From contig URUJ01000007.1 in NCBI GenBank assembly GCA_900551095.1, positions 5,626 to 69,625 on the forward strand: a stretch of 64,000 nucleotides of DNA. Reading direction: 5' to 3'. A program made the translations under genes and the position numbers. Position 1 is the first letter of the stretch; each line of letters opens with the position of its first letter. This document shows positions 34,202 to 45,794 of this stretch, in pieces. The stretch comes from an uncultured Anaerococcus sp. (GTDB lineage: Bacteria; Bacillota; Clostridia; Tissierellales; Peptoniphilaceae). Below the pieces are notes generated by a model. That model did no database searches, was not told the origin of the DNA, and worked only from the letters and a program-made list of their open reading frames with translations.

Positions 34202-37200
34202 ATGGCCCAATATCATAAAAAGTTATATGGGAAAACAGAGAGAATGTCATTCTCAAAGTTTCCTGAAGTCTTAGATTTACCAAATTTATTAAAAGTTCAA
34301 AAAGACTCATATGAGTGGTTTATAAATGAAGGTCTTGGAGAAATCCTTGAAGATATTTCTCCTATAGAAGATTATAATGGCAAGCTTAGTCTTGAATTTA
34401 CAGGATTTGAGTTTGACGAAAAACCAAAATATAGCCTAAAAGAAGCGAAATATAAAGATTTAACCTATGCTAGAGACCTAAAGGTGATGGCTATATTGTT
34501 TAATAAAGAAACTGGTGAAATCAAAAGACAAGAAGTTTTCATGGGTGATTTCCCAATGATGACTGATTCTGCAACCTTTGTTATAAATGGTGCGGAAAGA
34601 GTTATAGTAAGCCAGTTAGTAAGATCTCCAGGTGTTTACTATGCAGAAGAAACCGACAAGAGCGGGGATAAACAATATTCATCTACAGTTATCCCAAACA
34701 GAGGAGCTTGGATTGAGTTTGATACAGACGCAAGCCACACTGTAAATGTAAGGCTTGATAGGACTAGAAAGCTTCCAGCTACTACCCTTGTACGTGCGCT
34801 TTTATTTGATACAGATGAAGAAATTATTGAGGCTATTGGTGATACCAAGCACTTAAGAAATACTCTTGAAAAAGAAAATTCTGAAAATAGTGAAGAAGCC
34901 TTAATAGAAATTTATAGAAAATTAAAACCAGGGGACCCTGCTTCCCTTGAATCAGCTACTACTCTTATAAATAACCTTCTATTTGATGATAGAAGATATG
35001 ATTTGGCAAGAGTTGGTAGATATAAATACAACCTAAAACTTGCTCTTGCTCCAAGGATTACAGGAGAAGTTGCAGCAGAAGATGTAATAGATTCAGAAAC
35101 TGGCGAAATCTTTGTTAAAGAAGGCGAAGTTATTAAAGAAGATGTTGCTATTGCAATAGAAAACGCTGGTATAGTTTCTGTTTATATTAGAAAAATTAAT
35201 TCAGATAATGAAGAGAAAGTCCTTAAAATCGTAGGCAACAATTTCGTTGATATCCATGCCTTTGATAGACTAGAAGGACTTGATATAGATTTTGATGACT
35301 TTAGCGAAAAAATTTATTATCCAGTAATGATGGAAATTATCGAAGAAGCTGAAAGTGATGAAGAGCTAGTAAAGATGATGCAAAGAAGAAAGAAAGAACT
35401 TTCTCCAAAGCACATTACAAAATCTGATATCCTTGCAGTTGTAAATTACCAATTTAACCTCTTTGAAGGTGTGGGTGAAACTGATGATATCGACCATCTT
35501 GGAAACCGTCGTGTAAGAGGAGTTGGAGAACTTCTTCAAAACCAATTTAGAGTAGGTCTTGCTAGGATGGAAAGAGTTGTTCGTGAAAGAATGACAACCC
35601 AAGATCCTGATATAGCAACCCCACAAGGTTTAATCAATATCAAGCCAGTTACAGCTGTAATTAAGGAATTCTTTGGTTCATCTCAGCTTTCACAGTTCAT
35701 GGACCAAACTAACCCAATGAGTGAGTTAACTCACAAGAGAAGACTTTCTGCTCTAGGACCTGGCGGTCTTTCAAGAGATAGGGCAGGGGTTGAAGTAAGG
35801 GACGTTCACGATTCCCACTACGGCAGGATTTGTCCGATAGAGACTCCAGAAGGACCAAACATCGGTCTTATCACTTCTCTTACAACCTACGCTAGAGTTA
35901 ATAAATACGGCTTTATCGAAACACCTTACAGGGTTGTTAAAGAAGGTGGAGTAGTATCAGATGAGATTGACTACCTAACAGCAGATGTTGAGGATGATTT
36001 CATCATAGCTCAAGCCAACGAACCTCTAGATGAAAATAACAAATTTATAAACGAAAGAGTATCTGGTCGTGGTTATAAGGGTGAAAATGATATTTACCCA
36101 AGAGATTCTATCCAATATATGGACGTTTCTCCTCAACAGATAGTATCAGTTGGAGCAAGCTTGATACCTTTCCTTGAAAACGACGACTCAACCAGGGCTC
36201 TAATGGGTGCCAACATGCAACGTCAGGCAGTTCCACTTATCAAATCTGCTGCACCAATTGTCGCAACAGGTATTGAACATAGGGCTGCTAAGGATTCTGG
36301 TGTATGTGTGGTTTCAAAAACAGACGGAAAAGTTGTTTATGTTGCAGCTGATAAGATAAAAGTAAAAGATCCTAATGGTGAAGTTATCACTTATGATTTG
36401 CTTAAGTTTGAAAGAGCAAACCAAGGTACAACTATAAACCAAAGACCAATTGTAAAATTAGACGAAGAGGTAAAAGAGGGTCAAGTTCTTGCAGACGGTC
36501 CATCAACAGACAATGGCGAGCTTGCCCTTGGTAAAAATATCCTAATTGCCTTCACAACTTGGGAAGGCTATAACTTCGAGGATGCTATGCTTCTTAACGA
36601 AGAGCTTGTAATAAATGACGTACTTACATCAGTTCACATAGAAGAGCACGAATGTGAAGCACGTGAAACCAAGCTTGGTGCAGAAGAGATAACCAAGGAT
36701 ATACCAAATGTCGGCGACGATATGAAAAAAGACCTTGATGAAAATGGTGTTATTAGAATCGGCGCTGAAGTAACAAGCGGTGACATCCTAGTTGGTAAGG
36801 TATCTCCAAAGGGAGAAACTGAATTATCTCCAGAAGAGAGACTTCTACGTGCGATTTTCGGTGAAAAAGCTAGAGAAGTTAGAGATACATCACTTAAAGT
36901 ACCTCATGGTGAAAAGGGAATCGTAGTTGATGTAAAAGAATATAACAAAAAAGACGGAGACGAATTATCTCCAGGAGTAAATAAAGTAATTAGAGTTTAT
37001 GTAGCTACCAAGAGAAAAATCATGGTAGGAGATAAGATGTGCGGTCGTCACGGTAACAAGGGTGTCGTTTCAAGGATTCTCCCAAGAGAAGACATGCCAT
37101 TCTTGCCAGACGGTACACCTATCCAAATCTGCCTAAACCCACTAGGTATCCCAAGCCGTATGAACTTAGGTCAGGTACTTGAAGTTCACATGGGTCTTGC

Positions 37201-37885
37201 AGCAAGGACTCTAGGCTGGAAGATAGCAACACCAGTATTTGATGGTGCTATGGATACTGAAATAGAAGAAGTTTTAGAGGAAGCAAAAAAAATCGCTCCT
37301 TTCGTAAATAAAACAGGTAAGATTAGACTTCGTGATGGTAGAACAGGTCTACCATTCCAAAACCCTGTTACAGTAGGTGTCATGTATATGCTTAAACTTC
37401 ACCACATGGTAGAAGAGAAAATTCACGCTAGATCAATTGGACCATATTCACTTGTAACTCAACAACCTCTAGGTGGTAAGGCACAATTTGGTGGTCAGAG
37501 ATTTGGTGAGATGGAGGTTTGGGCACTAGAAGCCTACGGTGCAAGCCACACCTTACAAGAAATCCTAACTGTTAAATCAGATGATGTTACAGGTAGGGTT
37601 AAGACTTACGAATCAATTGTTAAAGGTGAAAATATCCCTGAGCCAGGTACACCAGAATCATTCAAAGTTTTAGTAAAAGAGCTTCAATCACTTGCCCTTG
37701 ACGTAGAACTTCTAGATGATAGTGGAGATGTAGTTGAGCTTAAGGAAAATATTGACGAACAAGATAGGTTCTCACAAGTAGAAAAGATAGATGCGTCAAA
37801 GATAAGAAACCAAAGTAAGTTACTTGCAAAAGCTAATGCCCCTAAGGAAGAAAAAGAGGCAGAGGCTGAAAGTAGCGAAGCTTAG
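34202..37885 (+). CDS. rpoB: DNA-directed RNA polymerase subunit beta
   Basis: The 1227-residue protein is a full-length beta subunit, forming half of the RNA polymerase active-site cleft. The rifampicin region (about residues 483-530: [20 protein letters not shown], then [13 protein letters not shown]) has the wild-type residues at the usual resistance sites, so no rifampicin resistance is predicted. Other landmarks are [20 protein letters not shown] [32 protein letters not shown] and [15 protein letters not shown]. The RBS AAGGAG precedes the ATG. It forms an operon with rpoC, 14 bases downstream. The tail is acidic and alanine-rich. Confidence 0.98.
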   Translation: MAQYHKKLYGKTERMSFSKFPEVLDLPNLLKVQKDSYEWFINEGLGEILEDISPIEDYNGKLSLEFTGFEFDEKPKYSLKEAKYKDLTYARDLKVMAILFNKETGEIKRQEVFMGDFPMMTDSATFVINGAERVIVSQLVRSPGVYYAEETDKSGDKQYSSTVIPNRGAWIEFDTDASHTVNVRLDRTRKLPATTLVRALLFDTDEEIIEAIGDTKHLRNTLEKENSENSEEALIEIYRKLKPGDPASLESATTLINNLLFDDRRYDLARVGRYKYNLKLALAPRITGEVAAEDVIDSETGEIFVKEGEVIKEDVAIAIENAGIVSVYIRKINSDNEEKVLKIVGNNFVDIHAFDRLEGLDIDFDDFSEKIYYPVMMEIIEEAESDEELVKMMQRRKKELSPKHITKSDILAVVNYQFNLFEGVGETDDIDHLGNRRVRGVGELLQNQFRVGLARMERVVRERMTTQDPDIATPQGLINIKPVTAVIKEFFGSSQLSQFMDQTNPMSELTHKRRLSALGPGGLSRDRAGVEVRDVHDSHYGRICPIETPEGPNIGLITSLTTYARVNKYGFIETPYRVVKEGGVVSDEIDYLTADVEDDFIIAQANEPLDENNKFINERVSGRGYKGENDIYPRDSIQYMDVSPQQIVSVGASLIPFLENDDSTRALMGANMQRQAVPLIKSAAPIVATGIEHRAAKDSGVCVVSKTDGKVVYVAADKIKVKDPNGEVITYDLLKFERANQGTTINQRPIVKLDEEVKEGQVLADGPSTDNGELALGKNILIAFTTWEGYNFEDAMLLNEELVINDVLTSVHIEEHECEARETKLGAEEITKDIPNVGDDMKKDLDENGVIRIGAEVTSGDILVGKVSPKGETELSPEERLLRAIFGEKAREVRDTSLKVPHGEKGIVVDVKEYNKKDGDELSPGVNKVIRVYVATKRKIMVGDKMCGRHGNKGVVSRILPREDMPFLPDGTPIQICLNPLGIPSRMNLGQVLEVHMGLAARTLGWKIATPVFDGAMDTEIEEVLEEAKKIAPFVNKTGKIRLRDGRTGLPFQNPVTVGVMYMLKLHHMVEEKIHARSIGPYSLVTQQPLGGKAQFGGQRFGEMEVWALEAYGASHTLQEILTVKSDDVTGRVKTYESIVKGENIPEPGTPESFKVLVKELQSLALDVELLDDSGDVVELKENIDEQDRFSQVEKIDASKIRNQSKLLAKANAPKEEKEAEAESSEA

Positions 37886-37899
37886 GAGAAGGGAAGTTT

Positions 37900-40800
37900 A
37901 TGAGCGAATTAAATCAATTTTATGGGATGAGGATGAAAGTTGCATCCCCAGAAAAAATACGAAGCTGGTCTCATGGCGAGGTTAAAAAACCTGAAACTAT
38001 AAACTATAGGACCCTTAAACCTGAAAAAGACGGCCTTTTCTGCGAAAAGATATTTGGCCCAACCAAGGACTACGAGTGTTCTTGTGGTAAATATAAGAGA
38101 ATGAGATATAAGGGTGTTGTTTGTGAAAAATGTGGAGTAGAAGTCACCAAGTCTAAAGTAAGACGTGAGAGAATGGGCCACATTGAGCTTGCTGCTCCTG
38201 TTTCTCATATATGGTTCTTTAAGGGAATCCCATCAAAGATGGGACTTCTACTTGACATGAGCCCGAGAGTTTTAGAGAAAATTTTATATTTTGCATCCTA
38301 TGTAGTAATAAACCCAGGTTCTACAGACCTTGCTGTTAAGCAAGAAATCTCAGAAACTGAATACCAAGACATCCTAGAAGAATATCCAGATGATACAGAA
38401 TTTAAAGCAGCTATGGGTGCTGAAGCTGTTAAGGAACTTCTAGCAAATATTGACCTTGAGAAAGAATACCAATTACTTTTAAAAGAACTTGACGAATCTT
38501 CAAACCAAAAGAAGGTTAGAGTTTCAAGAAGACTTGAGGTGGTAGATGCCTTTTTGACAAGTGGCAACAAGCCAGAATGGATGATTCTAGACGTTCTTCC
38601 AGTAATGCCACCTGAGCTTAGACCAATGGTTCAACTAGAAGGTGGGAGATTTGCAACTTCAGATCTTAACGACCTATACAGAAGAGTTATCAACAGAAAT
38701 AACAGATTAAAAAGACTTCTAGATATAGGTGCACCAGAAATTATCGTAAGAAACGAAAAAAGAATGCTCCAAGAAGCAGTAGATGCCCTAATAGACAACG
38801 GTCGTAGGGGTAGAGCTGTAACAGGCGCATCAAATAGAAATATGAAATCTCTATCAGACCTATTAAAAGGTAAGAGCGGTAGATTTAGACAAAACCTTCT
38901 AGGAAAGAGGGTTGACTATTCAGGCCGTTCTGTAATCGTAGTTGGTCCAGACCTTAAATTTAACCAATGTGGTCTGCCACAAGAGATGGCACTTGAGTTA
39001 TTTAAGCCATTTATTATGAACAAAGTTGTAGAAAAAGAAATGGCCCACAACTTAAAAACTGCCAAGAAAATGGTAGAGAAAAAAGACCCAAGAGTTTATG
39101 AAGTCTTAGAAGAAGTAATCAAAGACCATCCAGTTTTATTAAACCGTGCTCCGACTCTTCACAGACTTGGTATCCAAGCTTTTGAGCCAATCCTTGTAGA
39201 AGGAAAGGCAATCAAGCTACATCCACTTGCTTGTAACGCCTTTAACGCAGACTTCGATGGTGACCAGATGGCTATCCACTTACCACTATCAAACGAAGCT
39301 CAAATCGAAGCAAGACTCTTAATGATGTCAACCAACAACATCCTTGGCCTTAAAGATGGTAAACCAATCACAACCCCATCTCAGGATATGGTGCTAGGTG
39401 CATACTACCTAACAACAATCAAAGAAGGCGCTAAGGGTGAGGGAATGGTATTTGAATCTACAAATGAGATGAAAAAAGCCTTAGTTTCTGGCATTGTAGA
39501 ATATCAATCCAAAATTGGTGTAAGAATCAAAAAAGACGACATGGACCCAGGAAAAATTGTAGAATCTTCTGTAGGTAGATTTATCTACAATGAAGGTCTT
39601 CCACAAGATTTAGGCTATGTAAATAGAAAAGAAGATCCATATTCACTTGAAGTTGATACCCTAATTGACTCTGGTATGCTTAAAGAAATAATTGATAAGT
39701 GTTTTAGAAAACACGGCAATATCAAAACAGCAGAAGTACTAGACTATATCAAGAGTATCGGTTATAAATATTCAACACTATCAGGTCTAACTGTCTCCAT
39801 GGATGACGTAAAGATTCCAAAGGAAAAATGGCACTTAATCGACGAGGCTGATAATGCTGTTGATAGGTACGAAAAACTATATAGACGTGGTCTAATAACT
39901 GACCAAGAAAGATACGAAAAAGTTATCGAAATCTGGCAAGAAACAACAAACAAGGTAACAGATGCCCTACTAACAGATCTAAAAGATGACAACAACATCA
40001 AGATTTTTGCGGACTCTGGTGCTCGTGGTTCTACAAACCAGATTAGACAGCTAGGCGGTATGCGTGGACTTATGAGTCAGGCCGATGGTAAGATTATCGA
40101 AATTCCAATCAAGGCAAATTTTAGAGAGGGTCTTTCTGTACAAGAATACTTTATCTCAACCCACGGATCTCGTAAGGGTCTAACAGATACAGCGCTAAGA
40201 ACAGCCGACTCAGGATATCTTACACGTAGAATGGTAGATATTTCCCAAGACGTAATAGTTACAGAAGATGATTGTCATTCAGACGGATATGTTCTTGCCC
40301 ACGAATTTAAAGACGGCAATGAATTAATCGAAGACTTGAGAACAAGAATTGTCGGTCGTACATCTTTTGAAGATATCAAAGACGAATCTGGGGAAATCAT
40401 CGTTCACAAAGACGAAGTAATAGATGAAGATTTAGCTGATAAAATTGTAGGAGCTGGCATTAAAGAAGTAAAACTAAGATCAGTTCTAGAATGTAAGGCC
40501 AAACAAGGCGTATGCGCAAAATGCTATGGTAGAAACCTTGCAACAGGCAAACACGTTAACATGGGAGAAGCAGTTGGTATCATCGCCGCTCAATCAATTG
40601 GTGAGCCAGGTACTCAGCTAACCATGAGAACCTTCCACTCCGGTGGTATCGCAGGCGTTGGAATTACCCAAGGTCTTCCAAGGGTTGAGGAGCTTTTTGA
40701 AGCCCGTAAACCAAAGGGACTTGCCTTCATCGCAGCAAACTCAGGTACAGTTTCTCTAATCCAAAACGATAAGAAAACTGACGTAGAAATCACAGGTGCT

Positions 40801-41457
40801 GACGGCACAAGCAAGAAATATAATATACCATTTGGTTCAAGAATATTAGTAAAAGATGGCGAAGAAGTTGAAATCGGTGCTCAACTAACTGAAGGTTCTC
40901 TAGATCCACACGACGTATTAGATGTATTAGGCAAGGTCGGTGTACAAGATTATATCACCAAGGAAGTCCAAAAAGTATACAGACAACAAGGTGTAGAAAT
41001 CGACGATAGACACATCGAAGTAATTGCTCGCCAGATGCTAAAGAAAGTCAAAATCATAGAATCAGGCGATACAGAATTCTTACCAGAAAGTTTACAAGAA
41101 AGACGTGAAGTTGATATTGTAAACGATGAGATGAAGGAAGCTGGCAAAAAACCTGCAATCTACGAACAAGAACTTCTAGGAATCACAAAGGCATCTCTAG
41201 CTACAGATTCATGGCTATCAGCTGCATCCTTCCAAGAAACAACCAGAGTTCTTACAGATGCATCAATCAAAGGCAAGGTAGATGACCTAAGAGGTCTAAA
41301 GGAAAATATCATCATCGGTAAGCTAATTCCAGCAGGAACTGGTCTAAAATACTACAACAACGTAGAAATAGACTACGAAACCAAAGAATTAGAAGACGAA
41401 CAAATCAAGGCCAACCTTGAAAGCATAGAAGCAGAAGAAGAAACAGAAGAAGTATAA
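37900..41457 (+). CDS. rpoC: DNA-directed RNA polymerase subunit beta'
   Basis: The 1185-residue protein is a full-length beta' subunit. The N-terminal zinc site reads [20 protein letters not shown], the catalytic magnesium loop NADFDGD is at about residues 449-455, and the second zinc site is [29 protein letters not shown] marks the trigger-loop region. It completes the core enzyme with beta. AGGAGAAGGG precedes the ATG. A perfect 13-bp hairpin at 41455-41485 overlaps the stop codon. Confidence 0.98.
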   Translation: MSELNQFYGMRMKVASPEKIRSWSHGEVKKPETINYRTLKPEKDGLFCEKIFGPTKDYECSCGKYKRMRYKGVVCEKCGVEVTKSKVRRERMGHIELAAPVSHIWFFKGIPSKMGLLLDMSPRVLEKILYFASYVVINPGSTDLAVKQEISETEYQDILEEYPDDTEFKAAMGAEAVKELLANIDLEKEYQLLLKELDESSNQKKVRVSRRLEVVDAFLTSGNKPEWMILDVLPVMPPELRPMVQLEGGRFATSDLNDLYRRVINRNNRLKRLLDIGAPEIIVRNEKRMLQEAVDALIDNGRRGRAVTGASNRNMKSLSDLLKGKSGRFRQNLLGKRVDYSGRSVIVVGPDLKFNQCGLPQEMALELFKPFIMNKVVEKEMAHNLKTAKKMVEKKDPRVYEVLEEVIKDHPVLLNRAPTLHRLGIQAFEPILVEGKAIKLHPLACNAFNADFDGDQMAIHLPLSNEAQIEARLLMMSTNNILGLKDGKPITTPSQDMVLGAYYLTTIKEGAKGEGMVFESTNEMKKALVSGIVEYQSKIGVRIKKDDMDPGKIVESSVGRFIYNEGLPQDLGYVNRKEDPYSLEVDTLIDSGMLKEIIDKCFRKHGNIKTAEVLDYIKSIGYKYSTLSGLTVSMDDVKIPKEKWHLIDEADNAVDRYEKLYRRGLITDQERYEKVIEIWQETTNKVTDALLTDLKDDNNIKIFADSGARGSTNQIRQLGGMRGLMSQADGKIIEIPIKANFREGLSVQEYFISTHGSRKGLTDTALRTADSGYLTRRMVDISQDVIVTEDDCHSDGYVLAHEFKDGNELIEDLRTRIVGRTSFEDIKDESGEIIVHKDEVIDEDLADKIVGAGIKEVKLRSVLECKAKQGVCAKCYGRNLATGKHVNMGEAVGIIAAQSIGEPGTQLTMRTFHSGGIAGVGITQGLPRVEELFEARKPKGLAFIAANSGTVSLIQNDKKTDVEITGADGTSKKYNIPFGSRILVKDGEEVEIGAQLTEGSLDPHDVLDVLGKVGVQDYITKEVQKVYRQQGVEIDDRHIEVIARQMLKKVKIIESGDTEFLPESLQERREVDIVNDEMKEAGKKPAIYEQELLGITKASLATDSWLSAASFQETTRVLTDASIKGKVDDLRGLKENIIIGKLIPAGTGLKYYNNVEIDYETKELEDEQIKANLESIEAEEETEEV

Positions 41458-41485
41458 GAAAGGGGGCGAAATGCCCCCTTTCTTA
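41455..41485 (+). terminator. Hairpin at the end of rpoC
   Basis: TAAGAAAGGGGGC and GCCCCCTTTCTTA are exact 13-bp complements around GAAAT. There is no T run behind it, so part of the transcription may continue into the DsrE gene 20 bases on. Confidence 0.7.
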
Positions 41486-41504
41486 GAATATAGAAGGTAT
41501 TAAA

Positions 41505-41843
41505 ATGAAAAAAGTACTATTCTACCTGATGAAGAGCGAAAAAATGTGCGCCATGCACGCTCTTATGAACGCAAATCAAATTATAGAAAATGGGGGAGAA
41601 GCCAAAATAATATTTGAAGGAAAATCAGTAAAACTCCCTCAAATATTGGATCGAGAAGGAAACCCTCTTTATAAAAAACTACTTGAAAACAAAACTATAG
41701 TGGGAGTATGCAAGGCTTGTTAGAAAATGCTAGAAGTTTATGAAATAAATAAAAACTTAGGCCTAAACTTTTTAGAAGATATGAACGGCCACGCTGGGGT
41801 GATAAAATATTTAGATGAAGGATACCAAGTTATAGAGTTTTAA
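41505..41843 (+). pseudogene. DsrE-family protein gene with an in-frame amber codon
   Basis: An ATG at 41505 opens a frame of 72 codons (KKVLFYLMKSEKMCAMHALMNA, in part; then GVCKAC) that stops at TAG 41721-41723. The same frame goes on for 39 codons to a TAA at 41841 as MLEVYEINKNLGLNFLEDMNGHAGVIKYLDEGYQVIEF (in part), which is the normal DsrE-type ending. Together they make a 112-residue cytoplasmic protein of the family of small cysteine-containing sulfur-relay-like proteins. The amber codon splits it. No frameshift is seen. A true read-through is possible but unlikely. Confidence 0.75.
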
Positions 41844-41854
41844 TAATTATTAAA

Positions 41855-41880
41855 AGGACCTGCGAGGTCTTTTTTATTTG
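41855..41880 (+). terminator. Terminator after the DsrE gene
   Basis: GACCT and AGGTC pair around GCG, extended by A/T pairs with one bulge, followed by six T. Confidence 0.7.
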
Positions 41881-41945
41881 AGGAGATTATATTGACTAAA
41901 AACTTCTAAACCACAAAGATTTCTTGATGTTATTAGAGGATTTCG

Positions 41946-41954
41946 TGTTATAAT
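41946..41954 (+). promoter_or_regulatory. Extended -10 promoter element of the peptidase gene
   Basis: TGTTATAAT contains a perfect TATAAT (41949-41954) with the upstream TG of extended -10 promoters. A weak TTGATG lies 19 bases before it. The peptidase gene starts 82 bases downstream. Confidence 0.45.
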
Positions 41955-42035
41955 GATTGTATAGGTGAATATATAATTGATCATGAAGAGAAATGCTTCT
42001 ACAATTAAATGACTTTTATAAAGAGGAGATAAATT

Positions 42036-42719
42036 ATGATTATAGCTATTGGTGGTGGGGAAGTATCCCAAAATCAAACTTATGAGATAGATAAATTTAT
42101 TGTTGAGTCATCAAAAAAAGAAAATCCAAATTTTCTATTCATTCCTACAGCAAGTAAAGATGCTGAGGCTTATATAGAGGTCATCAATAATTTATACGAG
42201 AACTTAGGATGCACAACTGACACCTTGTATTTATCTAATGTGGAGGTTAACAAGGAAGAGGTTAATCAAAAGATAGAAAATGCAGACATTATCTATGTTG
42301 GTGGTGGAAATACTTCTTATATGATGGAAGTTTGGAGACAATATTCTGTTGATAAAGCACTAATTAGAGCTTATACAAGTGGAAAGGTGCTCTCTGGTTT
42401 AAGTGCTGGATCTATATGCTGGTTTATTGCGGGCCATAGCGATAGTGAGTTTATAGAAGGTGTTGAAAGACCAAAGCATAAATGGGTTAAAGGTTTAGGC
42501 ATAATTCCTTATTTACATTGTCCACATTATGATGAGCCTGAAAGAGCAGGCTTTGATGAGTTTTTTAATGGACAAGTCGCAGATGCTATTGCAATAGAAA
42601 ATCAAGTGGCTGTTGTTTGGGATAATTATGAAATCAAGATAATTAAAGCTAACAATAGTAAAAATGCATATAGACTTTCATGTAGTGATACAGGTTTGAA
42701 CAAAGAAGTTTTATATTAA
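42036..42719 (+). CDS. pepE: Peptidase E-like serine peptidase (family S51)
   Basis: The 227-residue protein matches the S51 peptidase group: IYVGGGNTSYMMEVWR and GLSAGSICWF, where the serine of SAGS is the nucleophile, followed by a conserved LGIIPYLHCPHYDEP stretch. These enzymes hydrolyse Asp-X dipeptides in the cytoplasm. No signal peptide is present. AGAGGAGAT precedes the ATG. The gene appears single; the GNAT gene begins about 100 bases behind. Confidence 0.85.
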   Translation: MIIAIGGGEVSQNQTYEIDKFIVESSKKENPNFLFIPTASKDAEAYIEVINNLYENLGCTTDTLYLSNVEVNKEEVNQKIENADIIYVGGGNTSYMMEVWRQYSVDKALIRAYTSGKVLSGLSAGSICWFIAGHSDSEFIEGVERPKHKWVKGLGIIPYLHCPHYDEPERAGFDEFFNGQVADAIAIENQVAVVWDNYEIKIIKANNSKNAYRLSCSDTGLNKEVLY

Positions 42720-42822
42720 GACTTTAACTCGATTACTCTACTACGAGCGTATCGAAGAATTGTAGATTTTATTTTAGAAAAATATTATATAAACGAAAAA
42801 ATGATTGGTGGGAGTTGAGATA

Positions 42823-43368
42823 ATGAAATTTGTACCGGAAGAATTTAAGCTAAAAGATGGCAGAGTTTGCCAAATCAGAGAAATCCAAGTAGATGATGCA
42901 GCAGATATGGTTTCTTATTTAAAAACTGTTATGGAAGAATCTGATTTTATGAATTCTTATCCAGAAGAAATAACTATGACAACCGAAGAGGAAGAAAAAA
43001 TGATAAAAGGTTTTAATAAGTCAGATACTACCCTCATGCTTGTTGTAGAAATGGATGGAAGGATTATAGCAAGTGGCACTATAATACGACTAGGCAAAAT
43101 TAAAATGCATCATAGGGGAAATGTAGCGTTAGCAGTGCTTAAAGAATTTTGGAATTTAGGAATTGGAAAAAAGATTCTTCTTTGTCTTGAAGGCTATGCT
43201 AAGGATTTACTTCTTTCCCAGATAGAATTGGATTATTATTCAGGAAATAAAAGAGCCAGGGCTCTTTATGATAAAATTGGATTTATGGAGACAGGAAAAA
43301 CTCCAAATGCTATTATCCTAAAGGATGGAAGAATATATGATAGTGTAAAAATGGTTAAAAGTATTTAA
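42823..43368 (+). CDS. GNAT family N-acetyltransferase
   Basis: The 181-residue protein shows the GNAT motifs: [13 protein letters not shown] (strand before motif A), [23 protein letters not shown] (acetyl-CoA loop WNLGIGK in place of RGxGxG) and [17 protein letters not shown] (motif B). The layout RHHRG(N)VALAVL resembles ribosomal-protein or small-molecule acetyltransferases of the RimI-like broad family. The ATG at 42823 is chosen because GGGAG lies upstream. The substrate is unknown. Confidence 0.85.
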   Translation: MKFVPEEFKLKDGRVCQIREIQVDDAADMVSYLKTVMEESDFMNSYPEEITMTTEEEEKMIKGFNKSDTTLMLVVEMDGRIIASGTIIRLGKIKMHHRGNVALAVLKEFWNLGIGKKILLCLEGYAKDLLLSQIELDYYSGNKRARALYDKIGFMETGKTPNAIILKDGRIYDSVKMVKSI

Positions 43369-43597
43369 GGAGTATTTCGTTTTAAAATTTTTTTTTAGTA
43401 ATAATTCACGTATCGTCAAAGTTAACCAAGGTGAATTCCTACCTATCATAATATGAAAATATTTTTGAGAAATTAAGATTTTAGATAAGGTGGAATTATA
43501 CTCCAAAGTTTTGAAATTAGGATATGTAGACCGATTTTAGTGATTAGCTTAGATATTGTCAATAAATAAGTCAAAAAATAGACCTAGTTGGTTCTAA

Positions 43598-43645
43598 AAC
43601 GTCGATAAAGCAACAAAAGAATTAGCTTTATCGGCGTTGTTCTAT
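43598..43645 (+). terminator. Terminator-like hairpin
   Basis: AACGTCGATAAAGC and GCTTTATCGGCGTT pair over 14 bases with one wobble, followed by GTTCTATATTT. No gene ends directly before it; it may mark the end of the GNAT transcript or a lost gene. Confidence 0.65.
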
Positions 43646-43680
43646 ATTTAATTAAGGGATTGATTTATTTTTTTTAATAA

Positions 43681-43715
43681 GTATAATGTGCTTATACAAC
43701 AAGTACATTATGTAC
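43681..43715 (+). promoter_or_regulatory. Two adjacent inverted repeats, candidate GntR operator
   Basis: GTATAA/TTATAC (43681-43697, 5-base centre) and GTACAT/ATGTAC (43703-43715, 1-base centre) lie next to each other, about 160 bases before the GntR gene. They are likely regulator sites of this operon, but the distance leaves the link inferred. Confidence 0.45.
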
Positions 43716-43871
43716 ATTTATAATTTGTCTTTTAACCAAGTTATTAGTCAAATATACTTAAAATAAATATAATAAAGGTAACTTTTTATGAAAACAGCAT
43801 AAATTTATACGAACATTAAACTTAATTAAATGTATGCATCTCTAATTTTTTCATTTATACGGAGGTAGAGT

Positions 43872-44267
43872 TTGGAAATACTTATAAGTTATCAGTCTAA
43901 AGACCCCATATATATTCAAATAGTATCGCAAATTAAAAAACTTGTATTAGAAGGAAAATTAAAACCTGGTGATAGTATTCCTGCAATGAGAACTTTAGCC
44001 AAAGATTTAAGTGTCAGTGTAATAACTGTCCAAAAAGCATATGAAATCTTACGCGATGAAGGGTTTTTAAACACAGTTGTAGGAAAAGGTACATTTGTAG
44101 AAATGCCAGAGATGCATGATTTAAAAATTAATCAAAAAGCAAATCTTATTACAAAAATAGAAGAAACAATTAAATTTGCATATATTAATGGTTTTAATTC
44201 TGATGAGTTCTTAGACTTGGTAAATTTACAAGTTAAACTTTTTGATGATACGATAAAGGAGAAATAA
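43872..44267 (+). CDS. GntR family regulator, YtrA subfamily
   Basis: The 131-residue protein has the GntR winged helix (IYIQIVSQIKKLVLEGKL, then IPAMRTLAKDLSVSVITVQKAYEIL in part, and GKGTFVEMP) and a short C-terminal helix. The start is a TTG, supported by a strong CGGAGGT six bases upstream. It ends directly at the ATPase start (TAATG overlap of one base), so it is coupled to the transporter. It is the third regulator of this subfamily in the window, similar in layout but not in detail to those at 7,528 and 11,994. Confidence 0.87.
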   Translation: MEILISYQSKDPIYIQIVSQIKKLVLEGKLKPGDSIPAMRTLAKDLSVSVITVQKAYEILRDEGFLNTVVGKGTFVEMPEMHDLKINQKANLITKIEETIKFAYINGFNSDEFLDLVNLQVKLFDDTIKEK

Positions 44268-45133
44268 TGGATAGCATATTAGAAGTTAAAAATATAGAAA
44301 AAACATATCCAAATAATGGATTTAAATTAAATAAAATCAATTTTAATGTTCCTAAAGGATCTATAGTAGGAATCATAGGAGAAAACGGCTCCGGGAAAAC
44401 TACTACTTTGAATTTAATTTTAGGATTAAAATCTAAAGATGGTGGTTCTGCCAAAATATTTGGTAGAGAATTTCATATAGACGATGTAGACACTAAAGAA
44501 AAAATCGGTGTATCTTTTGATGAAATTTACCTACCATCAAATCTAAATGCCAAAGAAATTTCAAAAATATATAAAAGTATATATCAAGGCTGGGACGAAA
44601 ATTATTTTTTTTCTAGTTTAAGTAATTTTGGAATTGATAATGGGAAGAAGATTGGAGATTATTCTAAAGGGATGCAAAAAATGTTATCCATAGTAATCGC
44701 TATGTCACATTCACCTGAATTATTAATCTTAGATGAACCAACAAGTTCACTCGACCCTGTAAAAAGAAGTGAAGTCTTAGAAAAGTTTCAAGAATATATA
44801 GAAAATGGAGAACGATCAATAGTTTTCTCTAGCCATATAACCACTGATATAGAACATATTTGTGACTATGTAGTTTTTATAAACAAGGGGAACTTAATAT
44901 TCGCGAGTCCTACAATTGAACTCTTGTATGGAAATTGTATTGTCAGGTGTACTTCCGAAAGTTTTAATAAACTAAATAAATCAAATATGATAGCTTATTT
45001 ACAAAAAAATAACCAAGTAGTCGTTTTATTGAAATCTAGAGATGACCTAGACAAATCTATTGATAATATTATAATAGAAAATCCGACACTTGAAGAAATT
45101 ATGAATATATATTCTAAAGGTACAATATTATGA
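44267..45133 (+). CDS. ABC transporter ATP-binding protein of the third GntR operon
   Basis: The 288-residue ATPase has Walker A GENGSGKTT, signature YSKGMQKML and Walker B LLILDEPTSSLDP with SSHITTDIEH as switch region. The last ~75 residues are the usual extension of this subgroup. It should power the two membrane proteins encoded next; the first overlaps by 4 bases. Confidence 0.88.
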   Translation: MDSILEVKNIEKTYPNNGFKLNKINFNVPKGSIVGIIGENGSGKTTTLNLILGLKSKDGGSAKIFGREFHIDDVDTKEKIGVSFDEIYLPSNLNAKEISKIYKSIYQGWDENYFFSSLSNFGIDNGKKIGDYSKGMQKMLSIVIAMSHSPELLILDEPTSSLDPVKRSEVLEKFQEYIENGERSIVFSSHITTDIEHICDYVVFINKGNLIFASPTIELLYGNCIVRCTSESFNKLNKSNMIAYLQKNNQVVVLLKSRDDLDKSIDNIIIENPTLEEIMNIYSKGTIL

Positions 45134-45780
45134 TGGGACTAATAAAAAAAGATTTAATGGTGTCTGGACTTAAATTAAAGCACATCTTTGTATTTTTAAT
45201 GCTTATTATAGGACTGTTCTTTCTTGAAATAACAAGAGAATATATACCGCTTATTTCCTATGGATTTATGTTGTTTGCTCCTCTTATTTTCTTTTTAAGT
45301 ATATCGAATTATATGGAAAATGATGATTATAAAACAGAAATTCTTTTTCCTATAAGAAAAAGAACAATAGTAAGAGCTAGGTTTCTGGAATATTTCCTTA
45401 TATCTTCAATTTGCATTACATTAATATATATAATGGTTTATGCCAAACAATTATTTGATAAAACTCAACTTGAAAGTCATCAAATAAATTTATTAGCAAC
45501 AGGGATTGGAATGAATCTCATATATGGTGGGTTAGTACTATGTATGATGTTTGTAGTCGGACAAGATCGTATTAAGGAAATAGGGATTGCAGCTTTCATA
45601 TTTACTTTGATTCCTGTAAGACTATTTATGGAAATAGTAAAAAAAGTTCTCGGTTTAACCAATGTTTTTGATTTTTATAGCTACACCAATATAATATTAG
45701 CTTTTATAGGTTTTTCTATAGTATTTTTCCTAATATCGTATTTAGTGTCTATACTAATTTTTATGAAAAAAGAATATTAA
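45130..45780 (+). CDS. ABC-2 type permease, first of a pair
   Basis: The 216-residue protein has six hydrophobic segments (such as HIFVFLMLIIGLFFL and YGGLVLCMMFVVG) and almost no external domain. It starts at ATGATG overlapping the ATPase gene. Together with the following similar-sized protein it likely forms a heterodimeric membrane channel. It belongs to the broad ABC-2 membrane-protein class linked to YtrA-type regulators. Confidence 0.8.
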   Translation: MMGLIKKDLMVSGLKLKHIFVFLMLIIGLFFLEITREYIPLISYGFMLFAPLIFFLSISNYMENDDYKTEILFPIRKRTIVRARFLEYFLISSICITLIYIMVYAKQLFDKTQLESHQINLLATGIGMNLIYGGLVLCMMFVVGQDRIKEIGIAAFIFTLIPVRLFMEIVKKVLGLTNVFDFYSYTNIILAFIGFSIVFFLISYLVSILIFMKKEY

Positions 45781-45794
45781 CTTAAGGAGGATGT

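Larger units (their letters stand above)
43369..43871. other. Intergenic region with terminator and candidate operators
   Basis: These 503 bases hold a clear terminator and two inverted repeats before the third GntR/ABC operon, described separately. Around 43,404-43,455 a frame reads RIVKVNQGEFLPII before a stop, which may be a remnant of a lost gene. A TATAAT at 43768-43773 has only a weak -35 (TAGTCA). Confidence 0.5.

Noticed and set aside
41721..41723. Pyrrolysine or selenocysteine at the stop in the DsrE gene
   Set aside because: The codon is TAG, not the selenocysteine codon TGA. Pyrrolysine would need its own tRNA and synthetase and is not expected in this protein family. No recoding signal is evident.
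2603..41843. Reassigned stop codons (UAG or UAA read as an amino acid), suggested by several genes with in-frame stops
   Set aside because: The many essential genes in the window (rpoB, rpoC, fusA, murF) contain no in-frame stops and end with ordinary TAA, TAG or TGA. The interrupted genes also have frameshifts or other decay, so plain pseudogenes explain them.
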